From contig SDAZ01000002.1 of assembly GCA_006212005.1 (NCBI GenBank), forward strand, positions 1 to 40,715: DNA of 40,715 bases. Reading direction: 5' to 3'. The notes beneath the pieces were generated by a model. That model was not told the origin of the DNA, made no database searches, and was given only the letters and a program-made list of their open reading frames with translations. Source of the stretch: Sulfurovum sp. GTDB taxonomy: Bacteria > Campylobacterota > Campylobacteria > Campylobacterales > Sulfurovaceae. Positions 18,235-28,087 of the stretch are shown here, one piece after another; the first letter of the stretch is position 1; each line of letters begins with the position of its first letter. The translations under genes were made by a program, and so were the position numbers.

Positions 18235-19161
18235 ATGTTTGATACTTTTTGCTCAAAACTTCATAGTGATAAACCCTTTATAACTGTTGAGATAACCCCA
18301 CCACACGGCTCTTCTATGGATAAGATTATAGCATCAATCGAAGATATTGGACTGCATAAAAAAGTTGCAGGATTCTCTGTTACTGATAATCCTTTAGCAA
18401 AACTTAAGATGTCAGCGATACTTAGTGCAATAAAAGTTCAACAACACTTCAATCTTCCTGTTATCGCTACCATGAGTATGAGGGATAGAAATAAACTCTC
18501 TTTACAATCAAGTATTTTAGGTGCAAATGATTTTGACCTTAGATGTATATTGGCTCTTACTGGTGACCCTGCAAAATTTTCAGACCAACCTGAAGTTAAA
18601 GGTGTATTGGAGAGAGATTCAACGCTACTTTTAAGTATCATTTATAAGTTAAATCAAGGTTTAGATTATAGTAATAAAGCTCTCAATCCTGCTCCAAAAC
18701 CTATCTATCCATTTGCTGTAAGTAACTCGTATGCTAAAGATATGAAAAATATCCAAAAAAAGATGATAAAAAAACTCAACTATGGAGCTAGAGCGATTAT
18801 CACGCAACCTGTTTATGATTTGGCAAATGCAAAAAAACTTATAGAGATTTTTGAAGAGGCAAAAGAGATAAGTATAAGAGAGAGTGCAAAAGAGGCTCAA
18901 CTTATTTTAGGACAATTTCCTGTGGTAAGAGCCAAAACAGCCAATTTTATAGCAGACAAAGTCCCAGGTATTAGTGTTCCAAAAGAGATAATTGATGAGA
19001 TGAATCTAGCATCAATGGATGGTGAAGCAAAAGAGCAAGAGGTTGGGTTTGCACTCTCTAAAGCGATATTTGATGAAATTTTGACAAATCATGGTAAAAT
19101 TCACCTCATGACACACAATCGATTTGATTTGTGTGCTGACTTAATAAAAGGAGTAAACTAG
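18235..19161 (+). CDS. metF: Methylenetetrahydrofolate reductase family protein
   Basis: 308 residues. TIM-barrel flavoenzyme family that reduces 5,10-methylene-THF to 5-methyl-THF for methionine synthesis. Landmarks are ITVEITPPHG (active-site Glu strand), SVTDNP, the RDRN stretch in MSMRDRNKLSLQS, LALTGDP, and GARAIITQPVYD. The N-terminus is diverged compared with E. coli MetF, so a related reductase of the same superfamily is possible. It heads a run of plus-strand genes; its stop overlaps the GTG start of the next gene by one base. Confidence 0.85.
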   Translation: MFDTFCSKLHSDKPFITVEITPPHGSSMDKIIASIEDIGLHKKVAGFSVTDNPLAKLKMSAILSAIKVQQHFNLPVIATMSMRDRNKLSLQSSILGANDFDLRCILALTGDPAKFSDQPEVKGVLERDSTLLLSIIYKLNQGLDYSNKALNPAPKPIYPFAVSNSYAKDMKNIQKKMIKKLNYGARAIITQPVYDLANAKKLIEIFEEAKEISIRESAKEAQLILGQFPVVRAKTANFIADKVPGISVPKEIIDEMNLASMDGEAKEQEVGFALSKAIFDEILTNHGKIHLMTHNRFDLCADLIKGVN

Positions 19162-19487
19162 TGGAAAATAAAGCATCGAATAATTCAGGAATTGGATTTT
19201 TAGATTTAGGAACAAGTTTTGTGATAGGTTTAGCAGTTGGCTTTTTTTTAAAAAAGAGTATTAAAATGGCACTTTTTGTATTAGGTTTTATATTGGTTGC
19301 TATGTTCTTAATGGAATCAAATGGAATGTTTAGCGTAAATGAATCGGCGTTAGAACATACCGTAGGGGGAGGAATTGATTTGGTTCAATCTTTAGCTTCA
19401 TTTTTAAAAAATAGATTAGACGCCATGACTTTTGGCAAAGCAGGAAGTGCTATTGCTGGATTTTTTGTCGGACTTAAGATAGGTTAA
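19161..19487 (+). CDS. FUN14-like small membrane protein
   Basis: 108 residues starting with GTG, preceded by AAAAGGAG. Glycine-rich hydrophobic helices (LGTSFVIGLAVGFFLKKS, ALFVLGFILVAMFLM, SAIAGFFVGLKIG) and the short length fit the FUN14/FUNDC family, whose eukaryotic members sit in the mitochondrial outer membrane; bacterial function is unknown. Its stop overlaps the lpxB ATG (TAATG), so it is coupled to lipid A synthesis genes, perhaps only by position. Confidence 0.7.
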   Translation: MENKASNNSGIGFLDLGTSFVIGLAVGFFLKKSIKMALFVLGFILVAMFLMESNGMFSVNESALEHTVGGGIDLVQSLASFLKNRLDAMTFGKAGSAIAGFFVGLKIG

Positions 19488-20521
19488 TGAAAATTTTAGT
19501 CTCTGCTCTCGAACCCTCTTCAAATCTTCATCTTAAAGAGGTTTTAAAACATACTAAAAATGTTGAACTTATTGGTATTTTTGACAAAAACTTAGGCAAT
19601 CCACTCTATGATATCTCGGATATGGCTATTATGGGGGTGGTTGATGCTCTTAAAAAATTGAGATGGTTTTTTAAGGTTGCTGATGAGATGGTTGCATTGG
19701 CTTCAAAAGCTGATAAAATTTTACTAATGGATTCTTCAGGATTCAATCTTCCTTTAGCTAAAAAATTGAAAAAACAATATCCGAACAAAGAGATTATCTA
19801 CTATATTTTACCTCAAGTTTGGGCAAGTCGTGCCTCAAGAGTTAAAAAATTAGAGTTATATTGCGATAAACTTTTGGGAATTTTACCTTTTGAGATTGAT
19901 TATTATAAAACAAAAGCCCGATATATCGGACATCCTCTTTTAGATGAGATAAAAACCTCTCGTCAAAATGACAAAACTTATAATGCTATCGCTTATATGG
20001 CTGGAAGTAGAGGAAGTGAGATAAAAAGACTTTTACCCATTTTTAAAGAAGTTGCTTTAAAGCTTAATGATAAAAAAGCTATTTTAATCATACCAAAACA
20101 TTTTAGCCAACAGAAGATTGATGATTTATATGGAGATATTAGCTCTTTTGAGATAAGCAAAGATACACATAAAACACTAAGCGAAGTTGACTACGCATTT
20201 ATCTGTTCAGGTACGGCAACGCTTGAATCGGCTCTTATTGGCACACCTTTTTGTTTGGTTTATATAGCCAAAAAAATTGATTTTTTTATCGGAACGAAGA
20301 TTTTTAAGATTAAAACGGTGGGACTTGCAAATATTATCTTATCTCGTCACAATGGTTCATTTTTACACAAAGAGTTTTTACAAGACGATGTAAATCTGGA
20401 AAATATACTCAATGAGTATAAAACACATGATAAAAATATCTTTTCTATAAAAGCAGATGAGTTAAAAAACTATCTATTGCATGGTAGTAGTAAAAATGTT
20501 GCTACCATTTTGGAAAGCTAA
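19487..20521 (+). CDS. lpxB: Lipid-A-disaccharide synthase
   Basis: 344 residues. Joins UDP-diacylglucosamine and lipid X to form the lipid A disaccharide at the inner membrane. Family landmarks: SALEPSSNLHL near the N-terminus, DSSGFNLPLAKKLK, YYILPQVWASRASRVKKL, GHPLLDEI, and the nucleotide-binding CSGTATLESALIGTPFCLVY. It is somewhat shorter than E. coli LpxB (about 382). fabZ and lpxA, which belong to the same pathway region, follow after queH. Confidence 0.93.
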   Translation: MKILVSALEPSSNLHLKEVLKHTKNVELIGIFDKNLGNPLYDISDMAIMGVVDALKKLRWFFKVADEMVALASKADKILLMDSSGFNLPLAKKLKKQYPNKEIIYYILPQVWASRASRVKKLELYCDKLLGILPFEIDYYKTKARYIGHPLLDEIKTSRQNDKTYNAIAYMAGSRGSEIKRLLPIFKEVALKLNDKKAILIIPKHFSQQKIDDLYGDISSFEISKDTHKTLSEVDYAFICSGTATLESALIGTPFCLVYIAKKIDFFIGTKIFKIKTVGLANIILSRHNGSFLHKEFLQDDVNLENILNEYKTHDKNIFSIKADELKNYLLHGSSKNVATILES

Positions 20522-21601
20522 ATGTTGGTTCATATCTGTTGCTCGGTTGATAGTCACTACTTTATTCAAAGATTACAAAAAGATTACCCAGATGAGAGAT
20601 TAGTCGCATTTTTTTATGACCCAAATATCCATCCTTATAGTGAGTATTATCTACGACTTTTGGATGTAAAACGAAGTTGTAAGATGTTAGGGATTGAGAT
20701 TATTGAGGGTGAGTATGATTTTGAAAATTGGCTTAAAGCTGTTGAGGGTTATGAAAATGAACCAGAAAAAGGAGCTAGATGTGCCATCTGTTTTGATAGA
20801 CGATTTGAAGTAAGTGCGATGATGGCTCATAAACTTAAAGAAACCTCTTATACCTCAACTCTTCTTACAAGTCCTAAAAAATCACTCAAACAGTTAGAGA
20901 TTTCAGGTAAAGCAGAAGGCAAAAAATTTGAAATTGAGTTTCTAGCACCTGATTATAGGGAAGCATCTGGAACTCAAGAGCAAAATATATTGGCTAAAAA
21001 AGATGCTCTTTATCGTCAAGATTATTGCGGATGTCTCTACGCTTTAAATATCCAAAGAGAGTCTCAAAAGCGTTTAGCCGATGAACTTTTTTCACCCATC
21101 TCACAACAAATTTTACCAGAATCGATAGAAGAGAGAATCAAACTTTATGAAAAACGGTTGGAATTAGAGGAGAAAAATATCTCTTATAAAATAGTCAAAA
21201 ATAGATTTTTAAATTGGCGAATTCTTGCGGGATATGTAAAAAGCAAAGGCGTTATCTTGCCTTCTCACATTTTACCATACTCTAGCATCAAAAGCACCTA
21301 TTCCAGAGGTAAGATTGAGTTTAATATCGACAAATTGTACTATATGGGTCGAGATGAGATAAAATTTATCACGCTTGAGTATTATAATTCATTGGCAAAA
21401 ACAAACTATAAAAATATCAAAGAACTCATCTTCAATCCTCCAAATTTTGAAGAAGAAATCCAAGTTCGAAATTTATTAATCAATGATGCTTATAACCTAA
21501 GTAGCATCTTTGTATTGGAAAAAATTCCCAAAGATAAGTTAGAGATACTCTTAAACACAAAAATTTATGAAGATATCAAAGAAAATCTAATAAAAACATA
21601 A
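20522..21601 (+). CDS. queH: Epoxyqueuosine reductase QueH with extra C-terminal domain
   Basis: 359 residues. QueH (formerly DUF208) reduces epoxyqueuosine to queuosine in tRNA, replacing the cobalamin-dependent QueG. Metal and redox cysteines are visible: CC at 6-7 (VHICCSVD), RCAICFDRR in the middle, and the later YCGCLYALN. The usual QueH domain ends near residue 185; the remaining 170 or so residues are charged and helical, with no family I can name. Helicobacter and Campylobacter homologues have similar length as I recall. The gene follows lpxB with no spacer. Confidence 0.88.
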   Translation: MLVHICCSVDSHYFIQRLQKDYPDERLVAFFYDPNIHPYSEYYLRLLDVKRSCKMLGIEIIEGEYDFENWLKAVEGYENEPEKGARCAICFDRRFEVSAMMAHKLKETSYTSTLLTSPKKSLKQLEISGKAEGKKFEIEFLAPDYREASGTQEQNILAKKDALYRQDYCGCLYALNIQRESQKRLADELFSPISQQILPESIEERIKLYEKRLELEEKNISYKIVKNRFLNWRILAGYVKSKGVILPSHILPYSSIKSTYSRGKIEFNIDKLYYMGRDEIKFITLEYYNSLAKTNYKNIKELIFNPPNFEEEIQVRNLLINDAYNLSSIFVLEKIPKDKLEILLNTKIYEDIKENLIKT

Positions 21602-21606
21602 TTTTT

Positions 21607-21612
21607 TATAAT
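21607..21612 (+). promoter_or_regulatory. Possible internal promoter before fabZ
   Basis: TATAAT 43 bases upstream of the fabZ GTG, in the only sizeable spacer (53 bases) of this operon. A small hairpin, TTTAGA with TCTAAA, lies just downstream. Confidence 0.4.
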
Positions 21613-21654
21613 TTTTTAGATAAAATTGTCTAAATAATTCAAAAGGCTGTTTTA

Positions 21655-22098
21655 GTGCTATTTAATGTTGTTGAAATTCAAAAAATTCTGCCTCATAGGT
21701 ATCCATTTTTATTAGTAGATAGAATCACAAAACTTGATAAAGGTACATATATAGAGGGATATAAAAATATTTCTATCTCTGAACCTGTTTTTCAAGGTCA
21801 CTTCCCAGACCATCCTATCTATCCAGGTGTTATGATTATCGAAGGAATGGCACAAGCTGGTGGTGTATTAGCTTTTCAAAGTGTTGGTGAAGAGGTAAAT
21901 TGTAATGATAAAGTTGTCTATTTTATGAGTATCGATAAGGCGAAATTTCGTATTCCTGTAACTCCAGGGGATAAGTTGGTTTATAAACTTAAAGTCTTGA
22001 AGCAAAGAGGCAATATTTGGAGTTTAAAAGCTGAAGCATTTGTGGATGAGGTTCTTGTTGCAGAAGCTGAATTAAAAGCAATGATTGTTGATAAATAG
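21655..22098 (+). CDS. fabZ: 3-hydroxyacyl-ACP dehydratase
   Basis: 147 residues. Removes water from 3-hydroxyacyl-ACP in fatty acid elongation. Hot-dog fold with [12 protein letters not shown] and the active-site segment [20 protein letters not shown] (His and Glu). The start is GTG. It lies 9 bases before lpxA; FabZ and LpxA compete for 3-hydroxyacyl-ACP, and their adjacency is common in Gram-negative bacteria. Confidence 0.97.
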   Translation: MLFNVVEIQKILPHRYPFLLVDRITKLDKGTYIEGYKNISISEPVFQGHFPDHPIYPGVMIIEGMAQAGGVLAFQSVGEEVNCNDKVVYFMSIDKAKFRIPVTPGDKLVYKLKVLKQRGNIWSLKAEAFVDEVLVAEAELKAMIVDK

Positions 22099-22107
22099 GA
22101 AAAAAAA

Positions 22108-22899
22108 GTGTTAAAAATACATCCAACCGCCATTATAGAAGATGGTGCATCGATTGGCGAAAATGTTACGATAGGAGCTTACGCTTTCGTGAGTTCAAGA
22201 GCTTCTATCGGTGATGGAACAACCATTGGTGCATATACTTTGATAGATGGCAAAACAACTATCGGAAAAAATAATCAAATTTTTTCTCATGCTACAATAG
22301 GCTCAATTCCTCAAGATTTAAAATATAACGGTGAAGATGTTGAGCTTATCATTGGGGATAATAATAAAATACGAGAATACACCCTTCTAAACCCAGGAAC
22401 AATAGGTGGCGGTAGTGTTACAAAAATAGGAAATGGAAATCTTCTCATGGGATATGTGCATTTAGGGCATGATGTGATTATGGGTGATAACTGTATTTTG
22501 GCAAATGGTGCTACTTTGGCAGGTCATGTAGAGTTGGGCAATAATGTCGTGATTGGTGGACTCACACCCATTCATCAGTTTGTTCATATCGGTGATTTTG
22601 CTATGATTGCAGGTGCGAGTGCGTTGAGTCAAGATATTCCACCTTACTGTTTAGCAGAAGGAAATAGAGCGGTTATTCGAGGATTGAACCTTACGGGACT
22701 TAGAAGACATATCCCTAGAGAAGATATTGATGGACTTAAAATCGCTTATAAAAAGCTTTTTGAAAGTCACAATCCTATTCAAGAGGTTGCTAAAGATATT
22801 TTAGAGCATAGCAACTCTGAAGTTGTAAAAAAATTAAGTAAATTTATTGTGGAGTCCAAACGAGGTATTCCATTTGTAAGGGTAAAAGATAATGGCTAA
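22108..22899 (+). CDS. lpxA: UDP-N-acetylglucosamine acyltransferase
   Basis: 263 residues, starting with GTG. Transfers the 3-hydroxyacyl chain to UDP-GlcNAc, the first step of lipid A synthesis. The N-terminal two thirds is a left-handed beta helix built from hexapeptide repeats ([20 protein letters not shown] onward), with the catalytic histidine in [27 protein letters not shown] begins the helical C-terminal part. It overlaps clpX by eight bases. Confidence 0.97.
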   Translation: MLKIHPTAIIEDGASIGENVTIGAYAFVSSRASIGDGTTIGAYTLIDGKTTIGKNNQIFSHATIGSIPQDLKYNGEDVELIIGDNNKIREYTLLNPGTIGGGSVTKIGNGNLLMGYVHLGHDVIMGDNCILANGATLAGHVELGNNVVIGGLTPIHQFVHIGDFAMIAGASALSQDIPPYCLAEGNRAVIRGLNLTGLRRHIPREDIDGLKIAYKKLFESHNPIQEVAKDILEHSNSEVVKKLSKFIVESKRGIPFVRVKDNG

Positions 22900-24112
22900 G
22901 AAACATTGTAGTTTTTGTAATCGTATAGAGAGTAAGGATTCTCCTTTAATCTCTGGTAATAATGGGGCGTATATCTGCTCCAATTGTATAGAATCGGCAT
23001 ATGATATTTTATTTGGTATAGACGAGAATATAGATATAAGTATAAAAGATTTAAAACTTTTTACACCAAAAGAGATACATTCAATTTTAAATGACTATGT
23101 AGTAGGACAAAATAGTGCGAAAAGAACACTTAGTGTAGCAGTTTATAACCACTATAAAAGAATTTTTAGAAAAGATGAAATTAAAGATGAAACGGCATTA
23201 GAAAAATCAAACATCATTTTATTGGGTCCAACAGGAAGTGGTAAAACACTTTTAGCTCAAACCATAGCAAGATTTTTAAATGTTCCAATCGCCATAGCAG
23301 ATGCGACGACACTTACCGAAGCTGGTTATGTGGGAGAAGATGTTGAAAATATATTGACCAAACTTCTTCAAAATGCAGATGGAGATATAAGCAAAGCACA
23401 AAGAGGGATTATATTTATTGATGAGATAGACAAGATTGCACGACTTAGTGAAAATCGCTCAATTACTAGAGATGTCTCTGGTGAAGGGGTTCAACAAGCT
23501 CTTTTAAAAATCATAGAAGGCTCAATAGTCAATATACCACCTAAAGGGGGACGAAAGCATCCAAATCAAGATTTTATTCAAATAGATACTACCAATATTC
23601 TTTTTATATGCGGTGGTGCCTTTGATGGTCTAAATGATATCATTAAAAGAAGACTTGGCGGGAATGTTTTAGGATTCGGGCAAGAAAAACGAGGAAAAGA
23701 TGAACAAAAGAACTATTTTTCGCTTGTAGAGCCTGATGATTTAGTAAAATTTGGTATTATTCCAGAGTTACTTGGCAGATTGCATATCAGAGCCACACTT
23801 GAGAAGCTAACTTTAAAAGATATGGTTAAAATTTTGATAGAGCCAAAGAACTCCATCATCAAGCAATATCAAAAATTGTTTGAAATAGATGGTGTTACTT
23901 TGACATTTCACGATGATGCTCTTGAGGCAGTTGCTTCAAAGGCGATAAAAAGAGGTACAGGTGCTAGAGGACTTAGAAGCATTATGGAAGAGTTGTTAAT
24001 GGATACCATGTACAACCTTCCAGAGCTTAATGGATATGAGGTTATTATAACAAACGATATGATTGATAATGGCAAAGAGCCGATATATATAAAAAATTCA
24101 AAAATTGCATAG
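22892..24112 (+). CDS. clpX: ATP-dependent Clp protease ATP-binding subunit ClpX
   Basis: 406 residues. Unfolds substrates and feeds them to ClpP. The N-terminal zinc domain has Cys6, Cys9, Cys29 and Cys32. The AAA+ core has Walker [13 protein letters not shown], the pore loop in [13 protein letters not shown], Walker [13 protein letters not shown], and the arginine finger region [23 protein letters not shown] marks the C-terminal small domain. The ClpP-docking loop is present at about [18 protein letters not shown]. clpP is not in the window. Confidence 0.97.
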   Translation: MAKKHCSFCNRIESKDSPLISGNNGAYICSNCIESAYDILFGIDENIDISIKDLKLFTPKEIHSILNDYVVGQNSAKRTLSVAVYNHYKRIFRKDEIKDETALEKSNIILLGPTGSGKTLLAQTIARFLNVPIAIADATTLTEAGYVGEDVENILTKLLQNADGDISKAQRGIIFIDEIDKIARLSENRSITRDVSGEGVQQALLKIIEGSIVNIPPKGGRKHPNQDFIQIDTTNILFICGGAFDGLNDIIKRRLGGNVLGFGQEKRGKDEQKNYFSLVEPDDLVKFGIIPELLGRLHIRATLEKLTLKDMVKILIEPKNSIIKQYQKLFEIDGVTLTFHDDALEAVASKAIKRGTGARGLRSIMEELLMDTMYNLPELNGYEVIITNDMIDNGKEPIYIKNSKIA

Positions 24113-24124
24113 GTAGGATATAGA

Positions 24125-25159
24125 ATGTTCAAAAAACTTTTAGGTATGTTTTCTAATGATTTAGCTATAGACCTTGGAACAGCTAATACTTTGGTGTTGG
24201 TTAAAGGTCATGGAATCGTAATTAATGAGCCATCTGTTGTGGCTGTACAGTATGATAGACATGGTAGAGAGCATATTTTAGCAGTTGGTCAACACGCAAA
24301 AGATATGGTCGGAAAGACTCCAGGAAATATCAAAGCTATTAGACCAATGAAAGATGGCGTTATTGCCGATTTCAATACTACTGAGATGATGATTAGATAC
24401 TTTATCGAAAAAGTTCACAATAGAAAAGGACTTTTTTCACCTAGAGTTATTATCTGTGTTCCTTATGGACTCACTCAAGTAGAAAGAAAAGCGGTAAAAG
24501 AGTCAGCAGTAAGTGCTGGTGCTAGAGAAGTTTATCTTATCGAAGAACCGATGGCTGCTGCTATTGGAGCAGGTATCCCTGTTAAAGAGCCAAATGGTAA
24601 CTTAATTGTTGATATCGGTGGTGGTACTACTGAGATTGGTGTTGTGTCATTAGGTGGTTTGGTTGTTAGTAAATCTATTAGAGTTGCTGGTGATAAACTA
24701 GATAAGACTATTGTTGATTTTATGCGAAGACAATTTAGTATTTTGATTGGTGAAAGAGTTGCTGAAGAGATGAAAATTCAAATCGGTACAGCAGTTCAAT
24801 TGGAAGAAGAGTTGACAATGATAGTTAAAGGTAGAGACCAAACAAATGGACTTTTAGCCTCTGTTGAAGTTACCTCTGAACACATGAGAGAAGCGATGAA
24901 AGAGCCACTTAGAGAGATAGCAGAAGCACTTAAATCTGTACTTGAAGATACTCCACCTGATTTGGCTGGGGATATTGTTGAAAATGGTATCGTTTTAAGC
25001 GGTGGTGGTGCGTTGATTCGAGGACTTGACAAATATCTTTCTAACATTGTAAAATTACCTGTTTATGTAGCAGAAGAGCCACTTTTGGCTGTTGCGAGAG
25101 GAACTGGTCGGGCTTTAGAAGAGATAGAGATATTACAACAAACAGCATATGACAACTAA
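24125..25159 (+). CDS. mreB: Rod-shape protein MreB
   Basis: 344 residues. Bacterial actin that organises lateral wall synthesis under the inner membrane. Phosphate 1 motif IDLGTANTLVLVKG, phosphate 2 in LIVDIGGGTTEIGVVSLGG, adenosine region ENGIVLSGGGALIRGLD, and the connecting helix around EEPMAAAIGAGIPV. An amphipathic N-terminus (MFKKLLGMFSND) supports membrane binding. It overlaps mreC by 11 bases, a classical pair. Confidence 0.98.
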   Translation: MFKKLLGMFSNDLAIDLGTANTLVLVKGHGIVINEPSVVAVQYDRHGREHILAVGQHAKDMVGKTPGNIKAIRPMKDGVIADFNTTEMMIRYFIEKVHNRKGLFSPRVIICVPYGLTQVERKAVKESAVSAGAREVYLIEEPMAAAIGAGIPVKEPNGNLIVDIGGGTTEIGVVSLGGLVVSKSIRVAGDKLDKTIVDFMRRQFSILIGERVAEEMKIQIGTAVQLEEELTMIVKGRDQTNGLLASVEVTSEHMREAMKEPLREIAEALKSVLEDTPPDLAGDIVENGIVLSGGGALIRGLDKYLSNIVKLPVYVAEEPLLAVARGTGRALEEIEILQQTAYDN

Positions 25160-26096
25160 AAATTTCTTTATACTGTTTTTTACTCTTTTCATTGTACTTT
25201 TTGTATTTAGAGAAGATAAGGTGGTTCATAGTCTCTATCTAAAAGCCACCTTGCCTATAAAAAGGGTTTACAGCAATGTTACAGATGCTTTTAGTCGCAA
25301 ATATGAACAATATTTCGACCAAGCAGATAAGATTGCTGAACTAAAAAATAATAATGATAAATTACAAAAATATATTTATGGTCAAAAAATGCAGTTGGAT
25401 CAGATGAAAGAGTTTAAAAAATCTCAAAATCCACAACTAGATTTTGATAAAAATATCATAAGAGTAAAAACAATATCTTATAAAAATATGAATAACTTTT
25501 CTGTGGTTTATTTGACTAAAGCAAATGAACTTGCAAATAGTGATACAACTGGTAAATTTTATGGGCTTATCTCAAAAAATTTAGCTGCTGGAATTGCTGT
25601 CAAAAGAGATGGTTTACTTGAGGGGATACTTCTATCAGACCCATCTTGTCAATTTTCAGTTTTTGTTGGAGAAGGTAGAACTCCAGGGATTACAAGAGGC
25701 TCTTTTGGAAAACAAATGGAAGTCAATTTTATCCCAAAATGGTCTAAGATAAAAGTTGGCGATAAAGTTGTTACAAGCGGACTTGATAAGATTTTTATTC
25801 CCAATGTTCCTGTTGGTAAAGTAGTGAAGATAGATACTAAAAGTGCATATAAAACAGCGATTATCGATGTCTATGCCAATGTATCCGACCCAACTTACTT
25901 TTATCTAGTTAAACATGTTTCATATATTCCAACATTGACGATGGAGTACAATAGAACAAAAATTTTAAAAGAGTTGAACTCATCTATTGGAATTCATTCA
26001 GCATTTGAACAAAATAAGACAAAAGATAAAAATGACACAAACATATCGGTTATTGTTCCTGTGCATATCATCCCACCTGTTGCACATGGAGATTAA
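25149..26096 (+). CDS. mreC: Rod-shape protein MreC
   Basis: 315 residues. Periplasmic partner of MreB, linking the filament to the wall synthesis machinery. One membrane helix at about 5-20 (FFILFFTLFIVLFVF), a coiled coil of about 60-90 (AELKNNNDKLQKYIYG), then the beta-domain with GITRGSFGKQMEVNFIP and GDKVVTSGLDKIFIPNVPVG. A tail of about 40 polar residues ends the protein. mreD is not next to it; the operon ends at a strong hairpin shared with the convergent gene. Confidence 0.95.
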   Translation: MTTKNFFILFFTLFIVLFVFREDKVVHSLYLKATLPIKRVYSNVTDAFSRKYEQYFDQADKIAELKNNNDKLQKYIYGQKMQLDQMKEFKKSQNPQLDFDKNIIRVKTISYKNMNNFSVVYLTKANELANSDTTGKFYGLISKNLAAGIAVKRDGLLEGILLSDPSCQFSVFVGEGRTPGITRGSFGKQMEVNFIPKWSKIKVGDKVVTSGLDKIFIPNVPVGKVVKIDTKSAYKTAIIDVYANVSDPTYFYLVKHVSYIPTLTMEYNRTKILKELNSSIGIHSAFEQNKTKDKNDTNISVIVPVHIIPPVAHGD

Positions 26097-26120
26097 GTCA
26101 TTCATATACATGAATGGCTT
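26095..26120. terminator. Bidirectional hairpin between mreC and the PhnA-like gene
   Basis: An 11-bp stem, AAGTCATTCAT with ATGAATGGCTT (one G-U pair) around ATAC, starts at the mreC stop and fills most of the 33-base convergent spacer. It can serve both genes. Confidence 0.7.
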
Positions 26121-26129
26121 AGTTGAACA

Positions 26130-26681
26130 CTATATCTTCTTTAAAAATTTACTAAGTAGAACAATTTTTACCCCATTTACTCTAGCGTCAATCTGTTCAG
26201 GATTTGAAGTTAGGTGAATATTTTTAACGGTCGTTCCCTGTTTTGCTGTAAAACCAGCACCTTTTACTACCAAATCTTTAATAATCGTAACAGTATCACC
26301 CTCATTTAGAATAGTTCCATTTGCATCTCGAGTTGGTTCATTTGAACTACTCTCTTCAACCAATCCACTCTTAGCCCATGCCAAAATCTCATCTTCAAGA
26401 TACATCATATCCAAAAGCTCGTTATTACCCAAACGACTTAGCGTTCTATATACCAAAACTTGCACAGCTCCAACACCAGACCACATACTATCATTTAGAC
26501 AACTCCAATGTTTCTCATCATTTGTTGGCTCATCGATAAGTGAAAGACATTTTTCACATAGTAGTACCGATTTTTCTTCAGTGCTTTCTCCATCAATATT
26601 GTAAACCGCTAACCCCTCAACACTACCGCAAAGTTCGCAACAGCCCCCACTTCTCAAGATTAAATCTTCTTTTACACTCAT
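26130..26681 (-). CDS. PhnA-domain protein with N-terminal zinc ribbon
   Basis: 183 residues. An N-terminal zinc-binding segment (CCELCG, then LLCEKC) is followed by about 60 helical residues and a C-terminal PhnA domain (DANGTILNEGDTVTIIKDL, VKGAGFTAKQGTTVKNI, VNGVKIVLLSKFLKK). The family was named from a gene near the phosphonate operon, but PhnA is not phosphonoacetate hydrolase and the real role is unsettled. It is longer than E. coli PhnA (about 111 residues). A lone gene, convergent with mreC and divergent from hemL. Confidence 0.85.
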   Translation of the reverse strand: MSVKEDLILRSGGCCELCGSVEGLAVYNIDGESTEEKSVLLCEKCLSLIDEPTNDEKHWSCLNDSMWSGVGAVQVLVYRTLSRLGNNELLDMMYLEDEILAWAKSGLVEESSSNEPTRDANGTILNEGDTVTIIKDLVVKGAGFTAKQGTTVKNIHLTSNPEQIDARVNGVKIVLLSKFLKKI

Positions 26682-26725
26682 AGTTAGCCTTTAAATTTTT
26701 ATGCAATTTTATCATAAAAATATAG

Positions 26726-26731
26726 TATAAT
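26726..26731 (+). promoter_or_regulatory. hemL promoter -10 box
   Basis: TATAAT, 37 bases upstream of the hemL ATG, in the spacer divergent from the PhnA-like gene. Confidence 0.6.
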
Positions 26732-26768
26732 CAAAAGATTTTTATTATAGCTTAAAGGAAGATTAGAT

Positions 26769-28067
26769 ATGAAATTTAATAATAGTTTATCCGCTTTTGA
26801 AGAGGCGTATAAAGTTATCCCAGGTGGTGTAGATTCTCCTGTTCGTGCTTTTAAAAGTGTTGGTGGAACGCCTCCATTTATCGCAAAAGGAGAAGGTGGA
26901 TATGTTTTTGATATTGATGGCAACCGATATATAGATTTTGTACAGAGCTGGGGACCTCTAATCTTTGGTCATGCTGATAAAGATATCGAAAATGCAGTTA
27001 TCGAAGCGGTTAAAAATGGGCTTAGTTTTGGAGCACCAACATTGAATGAAACTGCCTTGGCTAAAGAGGTTGTAGAACTTTTTGAAGGAATTGATAAGAT
27101 ACGATTTGTTAGTTCAGGAACGGAAGCAGTTATGTCAGCGATTCGTTTGGCAAGAGGATATACCAAAAAAGATGATTTTATCAAATTTACAGGTTGTTAT
27201 CATGGTCATAGTGATTCACTTTTGGTTCAAGCAGGTAGTGGAATGGCAACTTTTGGCTCACCATCTAGCCCTGGTGTTCCAGCTGATTTGACAAAACATA
27301 CCCTTTTAGCTCAATACAACAATCTTGAAAGTGTAAAAAAATGCTTTGAACAGAGTAATGGCAATATCGCTTCTATCATCATCGAGCCAATTGCTGGAAA
27401 TATGGGCTTAGTTCCTGCTGACGAAGCATTTTTGATTGGACTTAGAGAGCTTTGTGATGAGCATGGAGCATTACTGATTTTTGATGAGGTTATGAGTGGA
27501 TTTAGAGCGTCTTTAAAAGGTTCTGGGGGGATTGTTGATGTCAAACCAGATATCATCACTTTTGGAAAAGTTATCGGTGGAGGGATGCCAGTGGGTGCAT
27601 TTTGTGCGAGTAAAAAGATAATGTCTCAACTCTCTCCAGAAGGACCTATCTATCAAGCAGGAACACTTTCAGGAAATCCAATAGCCATGTCAGCAGGTCT
27701 TGCCTCTTTAGCCAAATTAAAAGCCAATCCAACTATTTACGATGAACTTGAACGAAAAGCAAAAAAACTCATAGATGGATTTTTGTCAAGTGCAAAAGAG
27801 TTTGACATACCGATGGTAGGAGAAGTTCGTGGGTCAATGTTTGGATTTTTCTTCAGTAATATTGAGGTTAAAAATTTTGAAGATGCACTCCAAAATGATA
27901 CAAAACGATTTGCTCTTTTTCATACTAAGATGCTTAGTCGTGGTGTATATCTTGCATGTTCCTCTTTTGAAGCTGGATTTATCTCTACAACCACAACAGA
28001 TGAGATGATAGATGAAGCGATAGCGATGGCAAAACTCTCTCTTGAAGAGATAGCCTTAAATCGTTAA
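26769..28067 (+). CDS. hemL: Glutamate-1-semialdehyde 2,1-aminomutase
   Basis: 432 residues. PLP enzyme converting glutamate-1-semialdehyde to 5-aminolevulinate, the C5 route to haem. Landmarks: [60 protein letters not shown], and [16 protein letters not shown] containing the Schiff-base lysine. Its own TATAAT lies upstream, AAAGGAAG precedes the ATG, and kdsB follows 20 bases downstream, so the two are probably co-transcribed. Confidence 0.97.
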   Translation: MKFNNSLSAFEEAYKVIPGGVDSPVRAFKSVGGTPPFIAKGEGGYVFDIDGNRYIDFVQSWGPLIFGHADKDIENAVIEAVKNGLSFGAPTLNETALAKEVVELFEGIDKIRFVSSGTEAVMSAIRLARGYTKKDDFIKFTGCYHGHSDSLLVQAGSGMATFGSPSSPGVPADLTKHTLLAQYNNLESVKKCFEQSNGNIASIIIEPIAGNMGLVPADEAFLIGLRELCDEHGALLIFDEVMSGFRASLKGSGGIVDVKPDIITFGKVIGGGMPVGAFCASKKIMSQLSPEGPIYQAGTLSGNPIAMSAGLASLAKLKANPTIYDELERKAKKLIDGFLSSAKEFDIPMVGEVRGSMFGFFFSNIEVKNFEDALQNDTKRFALFHTKMLSRGVYLACSSFEAGFISTTTTDEMIDEAIAMAKLSLEEIALNR

Positions 28068-28087
28068 GTAAATAGAAAGGATTGGTC

